Shown here: positions 23,801 through 32,323 of the stretch, one piece after another | How the letters are laid out: each line of letters begins with the position of its first letter | Numbering within the stretch: the first letter of the stretch is position 1 | DNA from: Haliotis asinina | Lineage: Eukaryota; Mollusca; Gastropoda; Lepetellida; Haliotidae | DNA: 64,000 bases | Assembly: GCF_037392515.1 (NCBI RefSeq) | Contig: NC_090280.1 | Location: forward strand, 18,106,001 to 18,170,000 | Direction: 5' to 3' | Notes under the pieces: generated by a model | Seen by the model: only the letters and a program-made list of their open reading frames with translations | Told to the model about the DNA's origin: nothing | Database searches by the model: none | Made by a program: the position numbers and the translations under genes

Positions 23801-26800
23801 ATGTATTTATTAATAAAGTATCTTTAATCATGATTATTTTGAAAATGTTGTCACAGTAAATATGTCAGTTCGTTATATGTGTAACCGATCCTACTTTTGA
23901 TATATTTCGTCAGTCAGTTTTCACTCTGTTATTAAAATAAGCAAATTCTGCGGCAGAAAAGCGGCAAATTCTGCACGGATTCTGCAAGAAAATGCGTTTT
24001 CCATGGACCAGATGTTTTTCTGCATGGAAAGGTAAATTCTGCAATTTTTTCTGCAAACGCGCAGAATCCAGGAGGGACTGATTCAAGTGACCACCATTTG
24101 GTCATCTACCAACAGATTCATAGGTTCTTATAGTAGCACATGGTTGTGTACTGTACACTAGGGGCTGTAACATGACTGAAAGAGTCTGCACACAAAGCTG
24201 ACTCCAAAGTTTTACTTCTGAACACAGGTGGGCTTGATCTCAACACCTAAAGTTTGCTTGATCACTAGCCTGGTGCCTTAAACAGCTTGCAGACCACATC
24301 CTTTCATTTCTATTAAAGTAGACAACTAGTTCTAATCTGCTATAACAGAGAGTCATGTTTCTATAAAATCATGAATAATGTTGTTGGGACAACTGAAATG
24401 GTTGCACTATCAGCTTATCTATCAGGCCACATTTTTCCTCATTGTTCACAGTCAAAGGGAGGTAATTGAAGGTCTTGTGTGATCTTCCTTAGATTCTCAT
24501 GGCCAAAATTAAGGTCACCTGCAGCTTTTCTGAGAAAATGGAAACCTATGGAAACCAACAACTTAAAATACACACTAGTTCATCCATTCAAGCTGCAAAC
24601 TTACAACAAATATATCTCTGTTAGCTGAGGGTTAAACATTCGGTGTATGGAAATGTTTTGAATGTTTTAAGAACAGAGAGGGTAAGCAAGTCTATGCCTT
24701 TATATGCTCACACGATACCATGACAAGTTCTTGTGTGAAGATTATATTTTCATTCTGGATATCCTATCTAGGCCTGTTTTGGAAGAATATCATCATCGCT
24801 GACTTTATATCTGATGTGGCCACTGAATTTCGTAGTGACACAGGTTTGCGTTCATCCATTCATGGTTCATGGTGTTGTGTAATTTCACAATACAACTGTC
24901 AATTGTGAAACACCTTGTATTCCTGTGTCTACAAACTTGAAGCGTCTGAGATAGGGAAAAGGGAAAAGGAAAAATGGCAAACTTAAACACTGTAAAAAAT
25001 AATTCATCAATTTCTGTTTCATTGATTGATGTAATTATCAAATCTAAAAACTGGTTTACTGCTATCACAAAACTACTGCAACGGTTGACAAAGACAAAAA
25101 TGACAAAAATCTGCAAATAGCAAAAGGCACCACTTTAGTTCATGTTTGATATATCTACCATGTTTCATTGAAAGATATCAAACAGTTTTTCAGCTGTGCT
25201 CAGGAAACGAAGCACATCCCTTCATTTTAGACAAAGTTCAAATCATTTCCATAGAAACCGAGAAAAATAAAAATGACAAGTCTGCAAATAGCAAAGGGCA
25301 CCACGTTCTGTGCTGTTTGATATATGTGCCATTTTTTTTAAAATACTGAACTGTTTTTGAGTTATGCGCTGGAAATTAAATGACTGCGGACGGACACATG
25401 GATGGGCAGGTGGACGGATGGACAGACAGACCTTGCACTACATGCCGGGGGATAATAAAATGTTTAATAATCGGGCTCAAACTTTATTACAGACTGCTAT
25501 GAAACAACTGGAACATTGCTGAATGTAGTTTTCAGCAACAGATGTCTGTATTAGTTTGACTGTATTACCTCCAGATGTTATCAAGAATGGCATTCTGCGA
25601 ATATTTTTTGTCCTCCTGTAGAACTCCAGATATCCATTGAGCCTGTTGACATAGTGCTGTTGTCGGTAGTATCTGTCGAATGCCAGGAAGATGAACCAGA
25701 AAGCCCCATGGATGTAGATTACAAGCGCTATGTCGTCTGCCCCGCACTTGTTCTGCAGGCAGAACACGGGGATGATAAACGAGCCAGTCAGCAGAGCAAT
25801 CTGAAATGGAGGAAGTGACATACTGTAAATCATGATATTTTTGCCTGTGGCGACCAACAGACGTTTTGGGGCCATAATATTTTTGTGACTTGCCTAACTC
25901 TCAAAACTTAGATTAAAAACTTCACTGAAACTGAAAGTTCTTCCTGAAGTAAAAACAATCACATGTTAAAGGTTGCCACTAATTTTGAAGTCTGTTCAGT
26001 CGGCATGTGTGCAATCAGTGATGTTTTCCTAAAAACAACACAAGCTTATAGAGTAGTTAGTGAGTGTGTGAATGAGTTAATATTTAACGTCACATCGGCA
26101 ATATCTCAGCCATATCGTGACGAGAACATTTAATACTAAAATGAAATATATGTCTATTATAAAACCTGTCAACGAAGGACAGTAAAACAACTAGGATATC
26201 ACATATGGGATTAAAACTAGCATGAAGAGTTGAAACTAATATCACTATTTAGATAATACAATATGAAATCAGGCTATAGATCTCCAACAACCAAAGGTAG
26301 ATCACCATACTAGGGACCATGGGGACTTCCAGTACCTTTGCTACCTGCATGGACCCTAGTTGGATCTACACCATCCCTTCAGCTGCTGGAGAGTGTACAG
26401 AATGCTAGCCAAAATTAAAATAACATGAATACTACGATTAAAAACCTGATAGACTTAAATTTACTTTGAATGTTTGTGGACTTACATACCCTCTCAGGAG
26501 GACAATACTTTTACAGTACTTCAACCCCCTTTGAGGATACAGCCACTAACAATTCTAGTTACAAATTTAAACTACCAATCATTAAAATACATCTATCTAC
26601 AGAATATGTTATTCAAATCTCAACCATGAAATCGATTTCCATTAAAAAACCAATAATTAAATGACAACTGACACTGGTAAAAAGGTCCTTGACACTTTTG
26701 ACATTAAAATATTTATCCCTTGTGATGGAGAATTCAACACAGTCAAGCAGAATATGCTTGACCGTAACTCTCTCATCACAAGGGATACAAAACGGAGGAT

Positions 26801-29800
26801 CCTCACCTTTTAACAGATACTTATGGGTATATCTTGTATGGCCAATACGACATCGTCTCATGATTACCTCTTCAAATCTGGACTGACAACCCAAGTAGGT
26901 ATAACCAATGTAGGGTTTTATTTCATGTAATTTGTTGATGCCTACTTGAGTGTCCCACGTCTCCACATCAGATCATGGATGTAAGCTCTAATGCTAGCTT
27001 TGTAGTCAGAATTAGGAATAAGAAGTGGCGTCACAGATTTGTTGAGTGCTGCTTTCGCAGCAAGGTCAGCCACTGTGTTCCCAGAAATGCCTACGTGGCT
27101 GAGTAACCAACATAAGATGATGTCGTACTGGCCAGTAGCAAGATCATTATACAATTTGATAATTTCGATTAAAAGTGGATGTTTACATGATAAGTTTTTA
27201 ATAGCCTGAAGACAAGAAAGAGAGTCTGAACAGATTGTGTACTGTTTATGTTGAGGATGTTTCTGAATATATTTAAGAGCCATTAATATTGCGTAAAATA
27301 GAGCTATTATCCGGTAATCTAGAAGATACTGTTCTGGATCCAATGACAGTGGCACAAGCCACTGCGCCACCGTCTTTGGACCCATCTGTAAATAAGGATT
27401 TATAATTGCTGTATTTATGTTTTAATTGATTATCTTCTTGTTTATATTGTAATTCATTAGTTTCTGATTTTTTTAATGTGGTTAATGTTAGGTCAACTTG
27501 TGGCCTAACCAACTGCCAAGGAGAAGAAAGAAGACGGGAGGGAGCTATGTTTTCCAGGTCAATGCCAGAAGCAGCAAAAATGGCTTAATTCTAAGCCCAA
27601 GAGAAGGAACAAGAGAAGACTTTTTGTTATACAAATCCTCATATAGAGGCTTGAAGACGCGGTTATATGCAGGGTCAGATTCGTAAGAATATAGTTTTGT
27701 GATATATTGTAAAGATAATTTTATGCGGCGTTGTGTAAGAGACAGTTCAACTGCCTCAACGTAGAGGCTGTCAACAGGAGACGTTCTAAAGGAGCCAAGA
27801 CAAAGTCTTAGACCTTGGTGATGGAGAGAATCTAATAGTTTTAAGTTGCTTTTGCAAGCTCCACCACAAACGATGGAGCCATAATCAAGCTTTGAGCGGA
27901 CAAGTGATCTGTATAGGTGTAGGAGAGTAGCTTGATCTCCTCCCCAACTTGAATTAGAAATGACTTTCAATAAATCAAGTTCCTTCAGGCATTTAGATTT
28001 TAGGGATTTGATATGGGGGAGAAACGTTAAACGTGAGTCAAAAATCAATCCCAAGAACTTGGCCTCTTTTATAACTTTGACGGGAGTGCCATTTAAAAAC
28101 AGTTCTGCGTCTTTATGCAGTTTGTATTTTCTACAGAAATGTATACAATTGGTTTTCGACTTAGAAAATGAAAAGCCATTTTCCAGACACCATTTATTTA
28201 TTTTGTTTAAGCACAACTGCAGTTGCCGTTCAATAGTATGCATATTTTTACCCCGACAAGAAATCATCCACATAAAGTGATCCATCAATTGAATCATTTA
28301 AAACCTTGGATCAACTGTTTACCTTGATACTAAAAAGTGTGACAGACAAAATACTGCCTTGTGGAACACTCTGATCCTGATTATAATGGTCAGACAGGGT
28401 TGAACCCACTCGGACTTGAAACTGCCTGTGTTGTAAAAACTGTTATATAAAAAGAGGTAAACGACCCCTTAAACCGAAGTCATGTAAATCCTTTAAAATG
28501 CCACGCTTCCAGGTTGTATCATATGCTTTCCCGAGATCAAAGAAGATCGATACTGCATGTTGTTTATTTACAATAGCATTTTTAACGAAGGATTCCAATC
28601 GTATCAGGTGATCAATGGTACTACGATTTTTCCTAAAACCACAATGAATATTTGCTATAAGATTATTGGTTTCAAGATACCGTGTTAATCTATTGTTTAC
28701 CATTCGATCCATGGTTTTACAGACACAAGTTGTTAAGGAGATTGGTCTGTAGTTAGACGGATCAGTATGATCCCGACCAGGCTTCGGAATAGGGACTAAC
28801 TTTGCATTACGCCAGGAAGGTGGGAAATTACCTTAAGTCCCTATCTGATAAAAAATTTCTAAAAGGATTTCTTAACACGATTCAGGCAAATGTTTCAAGA
28901 GCTGATAATGTATGTTATCAGTCCCTGTTGCTGTATCATGAGCTTGCTCAAGGGCAGTATGGAGCTCATGTAACGAGAATAATTCGTTGTAATCTTCACC
29001 GTTGTCTGAGTTAAAATTGATTCTTTTCTTTTGTTGTTTCTCATACTTTTGAAACTCAGGGACATAATTAGATGATGAAGAATGTTTGGCAAGTGTTTCG
29101 CCAATTTTATTGGCTATGTCATCCTTATTAGTCAATACATTATCACCATCCTTTAGATGCTGAACAATCGATTAAAATCCTTTACCTTTTATCCTTTGGA
29201 TTATGTTCCACACCTTTGAAATTGGTGTGCGAGAATTTATTTGGGAAATATAGTTCCTCCAAGACTGACGCTTATTCTGTTTAAAGGCATGTCTAGCCTT
29301 GACATTGAAGATTTCAACTTTGTTTAAATTATGGACTGTGGGATGTTTGCGAAAATATTTTAGCAGCTTTCTTCCTACTCTTTCTGGCCTGTTTACACTC
29401 ATTATTAAACCATGGTTTGCGAATGTGTGGAGCTGCAGAGGACTGTGGAATTGCTCTGTCAGCTATGTTATTTAGAAGATCTGAAAACGACAGTATAGGA
29501 TCTTGACTGTTCCTGAAAAGATCAGGCTTCAAGTTTTCAACACACAGCATTTCATATAATGACCAATCAGCCCTGGCGAAGTTCCTTCTTGATACAGGTG
29601 GATCATCACCAGGGTTGCTGGTTTTGAGAATTGTGGGGAAGTGATCACTCCAACATAGGTCATCATGGACCATCCACTCAAATTCAGTATATAAGTTTGA
29701 ATCTGTAAGTGACAGATCCAGGGAAGAATATGTTCCTGTAGCTGGATGTAGATAAGTGGCTGAATCATTGGTGAAAATGCATACATTATTATCAGAAATA

Positions 29801-32323
29801 AATTCCTCACGGATTTTACCTTTATTAATAGTGTCGGCACTTCCCCAAAGCGGACTGTGTCCGTTAAGGTCACCCATGATGATAAATGGCTTTGGAAGTT
29901 GATCATATAGATTTTGAAGATCCGACTGTCTGATATTAGAAGACGGAGGGATATATCAGCTGTACAGAGTCAATGCAACATGCAGGGTCAGTCGAACCGC
30001 TACAGCCTGAAGATTGGTACAAAGTGGAACAGGGCTGTGTATTATACCCTGTCGTACTAAGATAGAAGCAGCTCCAGTTGCTCTCTCTCCTGGGGGAGAA
30101 AAGAAATGATAATTGCTGTGTTGTCGTAAAGTGAAGTTATCTGTGGATTTTAAATATGTCTCTTGGAGACATATGGCTGACGGCTGAAAATCTTGTATCA
30201 GTAATTGTATCTCACTGAAGTTAATTTTTCTCCGCCTATCCTGTGAGAATGGAGTTACCTCCATAACTAGAGGCCCAAATGAGTTTTCAAGAGGAACCTC
30301 TGGAACTGGGGGGACAACAGGTAGTTTATCCCTATTAATCCTTTTTCCTTTCTTCCTTTTAGATTTCTCAATGGCTGGTTGCAAAACAGTTGCTTGAGAT
30401 GATGTCTCGGATTCAGTTTCATCAGTCTGAGAACCAGATGTAGATTGAATAACAGTGGCAGTAGGTATAGTGGCTGAAATTGAAGAGATGGGTGTTGCTG
30501 TCTTGACCCAAGAGAAGTCAGTCTGAGATGCAGTAGAGGACACTACCACAGAGAGGTAAACTGCCGTAGCGTAGGTAATGTTTGGAGGAGTAGAGGTTTG
30601 ATTGAACATTTTTTTGGCATTCATGTACGAGACATTTTTCTCACATTTAAGCTTCATAATCTGTGATTCACGCTGGAACATAGGACAGGATTTTGAAGAA
30701 GCAGGATGTACACCATTACAGTTTGCCCACTTGTAATCTTTCTACCATCATGACTATTGCCACAACAATAACATACGACAGAGTTCCAGCAAGACTGTGA
30801 GCCATGTCCAAAATGCTGACATTTGTAACATCGGAGTGGATTTGGGATATCTTATAGAGTAACTTTTATTCGTGTATCCCTTGTCTGACATGTGACACAT
30901 GAGTACATGATGTGTTGTCTACATTTGTTGTTGATTAGGTGAACTAGTGAACAATAAAGAGCTAATGAGACTTTTTATTGGTTGATTGTTCATTCTGTTT
31001 CACCAGCACATTGCGTCATCATATTTTTGCAAGTTTAAGTCTTTCCCAATTTTTGCAATAATATCAAGCTCGAAAAAATTTTGTGATTTACATGATTTGT
31101 ATTATCATTTTACACTACAAGGACGAGGTTACAACATTAGGTAATTCAAAATGTTTATCTCGGGTTCTCATGTACAAAGTGATCTCAGCTCCCATGCCTT
31201 AATGTAGACTTATGACAATCATAACTCTGAGGCCATGGTAACTCCCGTACCTTAATATACACTTTCTGGTAGTCATGCTGCTAAGGTGATTGCAAATCCT
31301 ATACCAAAACACAGACCTACAACAGTGGTAACTATAACCCCTTTACCTTAACAAAGCCTTATAACAGTTGTAGCAACCGGTTGATTGTACATTCTGTACC
31401 TTAACACAGACCTACAACAGTCACAGCACTGAGGTGACCGTAAATCCTTTACCTTAATACAGACCTACAACAGTCACAGCACTGAGGTGACCGTAAATCC
31501 TGTACCTTAACACAGACCTACAACAGTCACAGCACTGAGGTGACCGTAAATCCTGTACCTTAACACAGACCTACAACAGTCACAGCACTGAGGTGACCGT
31601 AAATCCTACACCTTAACACAGACATACAACAGTCATAGTGGTAGGGTGAATGTAACTCCATACTCTAACATATACTTACGACAGTTGTAACTTTGTGCAA
31701 GATGATCGTAATTCCCATACCTTAACATAGGCCTGTGAAGGTATGGGGTAGAATAGGCCTTCAGGAACCCATGTTTGTCATGAAAGGCAACTAACAGGAC
31801 CGGGTGGTCAGGCTTGCTGACTTGGTTGATTCCTAAGTGCGCAGATCATTGCTCATGCTGTAGTTCACTGGAATGTCTGATTGTCTGACTCGATCACTTA
31901 GAGACCACTGCTATATAGCTGGAATATTGCTGAGTGCGGAGTAAAAGTAATCTCATTCAACAACAGACACAGTACTAAGGTGAATGCAACTCTTACAGCT
32001 TAATGCAGACTTATGACAACGTAACTATAATGCATGGTGATTTTAACTCCCATTCAACAAACACATACGACAGTCACACAAGCTGATCGTAACACTTATC
32101 CCTTATATAGACTTGCAACAGTTGTAGCACAAAGGTCGTTTTGGACAAAAGAACTCGGGTGCAAGGTACTCACTGACAGCAATATCTGGCAAATGATGGC
32201 CCACAGGGTGTTGATCTTCCTGAACACAATCTCCCCATCCCCTGTGAGTCCCACATGGTCACGCAGGAGTTCTTCTGTGTCTGATGTCTGAATTGAGTTC
32301 TGCTCATCATTGAAGAAATACCC
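17754..32323 (-). CDS. TMEM192: TMEM192, lysosomal transmembrane protein 192 (five exons)
   Basis: Joining 32174-32323, 25569-25800, 21121-21270, 19298-19406 and 17754-17892 on the minus strand gives 259 residues plus stop, with every splice site GT/AG and every phase consistent. With the candidate first exon (36186-36239) it is 277 aa; human TMEM192 is 271. Matches to the family as I remember it: [21 protein letters not shown] (TM1), [13 protein letters not shown] after TM2, the SGGN motif before TM3, [13 protein letters not shown] (TM4), and the C-terminal coiled stretch [15 protein letters not shown] with [10 protein letters not shown]. An acidic dileucine signal, DTEELL, lies before TM1; in mammals such a motif sends the protein to lysosomes. 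The human C-terminal Cys thought to link dimers is absent. Introns are 1.4-6.4 kb and full of repeats, including a LINE in the sense direction. Function in molluscs is unknown; identity is confident. Confidence 0.9.
18238..18515 (+). repeat. SINE S1, near full length, in a TMEM192 intron
   Basis: It shows TGAAGGTCC, GCTTGCCATAAAAGACGACT, GATGCTCATGTTGTTGGTCA, then TAGCTGGAATATTGC and ACTCACTCACTCACTT. It lies antisense to the host gene. Confidence 0.85.
19298..19406 (-). CDS. TMEM192: TMEM192 exon
   Basis: The minus-strand exon runs from CCTTACAG/CCAGGACC to CTTCAG/GTATGCC. It encodes [20 protein letters not shown], then [17 protein letters not shown], the cytosolic stretch after TM4. Phases 1 and 2 at its borders fit both neighbours. 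Confidence 0.9.
19411..19495 (-). repeat. SINE S2 tail fragment
   Basis: The plus strand carries GTGAGTGACTG..., then GTTTTACATCACTTTTAGCA, the tail side of S2 in reverse. The head is absent; a degenerate minisatellite follows. Confidence 0.55.
19535..19735. repeat. Degenerate ~30-bp minisatellite
   Basis: Variants of GTGAATGTGTGGATGGATTT with GGAGTGA recur about seven times with many differences. A Thr/His/Ser-rich minus-strand frame across it is a product of the repeat. Confidence 0.5.
19969..20183 (-). repeat. SINE S1 with internal deletion
   Basis: The plus strand shows GAGTGAGTGAACAAGTTTAG (tail), then jumps to AGTCTGGACCAGACAATCCA and runs to TTTTATGGCAAGCAAGGGTT and AGGCCTATTTTACC (head side). 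The TAGCTGGAATATT segment is missing. Confidence 0.75.
20436..20590 (+). repeat. SINE S1, 5'-truncated
   Basis: It begins at GGGATCAGGTGGTCAGGCTT and keeps GGTCCAGACTCAATTATTTG and AATAGCTGGAATATTGC. The CACTCAC tail is replaced by ACAAAACAGAAC. Confidence 0.7.
21121..21270 (-). CDS. TMEM192: TMEM192 exon with TM3-TM4
   Basis: The exon runs from CATTCCCAG/GGAATGCG to TACCTGG/GTATGA. It encodes [20 protein letters not shown], then [20 protein letters not shown] and [10 protein letters not shown]. It contains one hydrophobic helix, a Cys-bearing loop and a second helix, as in TM3 and TM4 of the family. Confidence 0.9.
21296..21648 (+). mobile_element. Left part of a Tc1-like MITE, feeding the 154-bp array
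   Basis: After a TA, CAGTGGAAGGTGTCTAAAAC and GGCACTCAT match the end of the solitary MITE at 43969-44142 (reverse-complemented CAGTGAAAGGTGTCTAAACC, GGCACTCAT). Similarity continues through ATTGTAGAG. The matching right half is what makes up the tandem array that follows. Confidence 0.6.
21649..22880. repeat. 154-bp tandem array, exactly eight units
   Basis: The 1232 bp are 8.0 units of 154 bp, nearly identical. Each begins ATTGACAGCCGCCGGCTTAC. The main variable site is ACTAACGAC versus ACTAATGAC. In order the units read C,T,C,T,C,T,T,C, so the array probably grew as 308-bp dimers with later disturbance; the last unit also has GCTGCCGG. The part TTTTATGCCAGTGTTGACAA, GGATTGGACAGCTGCTGG, ACAGCTTCATCTGTA matches the right half of the MITE at 43969-44142 and its TA. 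Repeated 60-codon frames here are by-products, because 154 is not a multiple of three. Confidence 0.95.
22985..23165 (-). repeat. SINE S3 body fragment
   Basis: Read on the minus strand it has ACTTGGACAAAGTAC, TATCCCAGTACACCCAGCTT, GCAGGAGTTGTATGATTCCC and GAGTTTAGATTGA. These correspond to GTCCCAGTCCACCCAGCTGT and GAGTTTAGATTGA at 62470-62610. Confidence 0.7.
23352..24080. mobile_element. Non-autonomous DNA transposon, family CAGTCCCTCC, copy 2
   Basis: The ends are CAGTCCCTCCTGGATTC and, reversed, CAGTCCCTCCTGGATTC: perfect 17-bp inverted repeats. It is flanked by ATTCAT and ATTCAA, a 5-of-6 match consistent with a 6-bp duplication. At 729 bp it is slightly longer than copy 1 (11245-11925) and alignable along most of its length. 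There is no coding frame. Confidence 0.82.
24100..24295 (-). repeat. SINE S3 head and middle module
   Basis: On the minus strand: a tRNA-like head AAGGCACCAGGCTAGTGATC with GAGATCAAGCC as B box, then CAGACTCTTTCAGTCATG, CCCTAGTGTACAGTACACAA and GACCAAATGGTGGTCAC. The middle module matches 54390-54500 and 62325-62435. It abuts the transposon ending at 24080. Confidence 0.7.
25060..25445. repeat. Dispersed repeat with GGAC-rich end
   Basis: The segment CTGCAAATAGCAAA-GGCACCAC occurs twice (about 25110 and 25285), each followed by a TTTGATATAT stretch. It ends in GACTGCGGACGGACACATGG and further GGAC/GGATGG units. I recognise this kind of sequence as common in mollusc genomes, but cannot name the family. 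Confidence 0.45.
25569..25800 (-). CDS. TMEM192: TMEM192 exon with TM1 end and TM2
   Basis: The exon runs from TCCATTTCAG/ATTGCTCTGC to TCTGGAG/GTAATA. It encodes [60 protein letters not shown] and [17 protein letters not shown]. The last part is the family's most recognisable stretch. Phase 0 at the 5' side and phase 1 at the 3' side fit the neighbours. Confidence 0.9.
26060..26612 (-). repeat. LINE 3' UTR and tail
   Basis: Noncoding region after the LINE stop codon. Shared blocks with 41290-41776 include GGACCATGGGGACT, GTACCTTTGCTA, TACACCATCCCTTCA and AACGTCACATCGGCAATAT (plus strand). On the minus strand it ends GGCTGAGATATTGCC, GATGTGACGTTAAA, TATTAACTCATTCAC. Confidence 0.85.
26613..26966 (-). 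pseudogene. LINE ORF2 C-terminal zinc-finger segment
   Basis: The translation contains [20 protein letters not shown], then [20 protein letters not shown]. This is the C-x2-C...H-x4-C finger found after RNase H in I-type LINEs. It ends FMVEI and stop, probably the true ORF2 end. It is out of frame with the RNase H segment upstream. Confidence 0.85.
26942..27512 (-). pseudogene. LINE RNase H domain, two frames
   Basis: LFTDGSKDG (first Asp) is in one frame. [21 protein letters not shown] (Asp) and [20 protein letters not shown] (final Asp) are in another, so a frameshift lies between about 27300 and 27390. The Glu expected in the ALKYI helix is not evident. RNase H in ORF2 supports the I-superfamily assignment. 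Confidence 0.85.
27545..28800 (-). pseudogene. LINE reverse transcriptase domain
   Basis: Visible motifs in order: [51 protein letters not shown] (first catalytic Asp), [23 protein letters not shown] (catalytic YVDD at 28263-28274), and [16 protein letters not shown] after it. Stops and frame changes interrupt it near 28443, 28300 and 28260. The C-terminal part 27545-28240 is a long clean frame. Confidence 0.9.
28872..29402 (-). pseudogene. LINE ORF2 linker between endonuclease and RT
   Basis: Segments reading [20 protein letters not shown] with [13 protein letters not shown], and [20 protein letters not shown] with [18 protein letters not shown], are the usual linker and RT N-terminus of jockey/I-type elements. 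They lie in different frames. Confidence 0.8.
29329..29877 (-). pseudogene. LINE AP endonuclease, C-terminal half
   Basis: [13 protein letters not shown] carries the GDLNGH motif of the endonuclease fold. [10 protein letters not shown] and WSDHFPTIL follow, with the catalytic Asp-His pair (SDHFP). This is a clean 182-codon frame. Confidence 0.88.
29956..30860 (-). pseudogene. LINE ORF1 end joined to start of endonuclease
   Basis: At 30690-30860 three zinc knuckles are readable: [24 protein letters not shown] and [16 protein letters not shown], followed by [19 protein letters not shown], a usual ORF1 ending block. The clean frame 30681-29956 then runs through a Ser/Thr-rich linker and, with no stop, into [20 protein letters not shown] and QET, which belongs to the ORF2 endonuclease. 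The usual endonuclease start (QWNCRG) is missing, so a deletion seems to have fused the two ORFs. Confidence 0.8.
31190..32135. repeat. 53-bp minisatellite with diverged flanks
   Basis: The core 31396-31615 has units of 53 bp (accttaa at 31451, 31504, 31557, 31610) built on CAGACCTACAACAGTCACAG and CACTGAGGTGACCGTAAATC. Units become steadily more diverged outward to about 31190 and 31720, and again from 31965 to about 32130 beyond an inserted SINE. It lies entirely in a TMEM192 intron, next to the exon at 32174. Confidence 0.9.
31731..31962 (+). repeat. SINE S1 inserted in the 53-bp array
   Basis: CTGTGAAGGTATGGGGTAGA, CTTCAGGAACCCATG, GGTGGTCAGGCTTGCTGACT and TATAGCTGGAATATTGCTGA are all present. 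It has a short internal deletion. Diverged 53-bp units lie on both sides, so the array predates the SINE. Confidence 0.85.
32174..32323 (-). CDS. TMEM192: TMEM192 exon with sorting signal and TM1
   Basis: The exon runs from GTTTGCTTTCAG/GGGTATTTC to CTGTCA/GTGAGTACC and is 50 codons in phase 0 at both ends. It encodes [40 protein letters not shown] and [10 protein letters not shown]. The D-x3-LL motif (DTEELL) precedes TM1. It has no start codon, so a further upstream exon must supply it. Confidence 0.9.

Larger units (their letters stand above)
26060..30900 (-). mobile_element. I/Nimb-type LINE, nearly full length, decayed
   Basis: In 5' to 3' order on the minus strand: ORF1 zinc knuckles, AP endonuclease, reverse transcriptase, RNase H, a C-terminal zinc finger and a ~550-bp 3' UTR that ends in TTAACTCATTCACACACTC. 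ORF1 knuckles plus RNase H place it in the I superfamily. The 3' UTR has a second copy at 41290-41776. ORF2 is broken by several frame changes and stops. The 5' border is uncertain because ORF1 starts inside the visible homology. It sits in a TMEM192 intron in the same direction as the gene. The last ~45 bp match the tails of SINEs S1 and S2. Confidence 0.88.
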
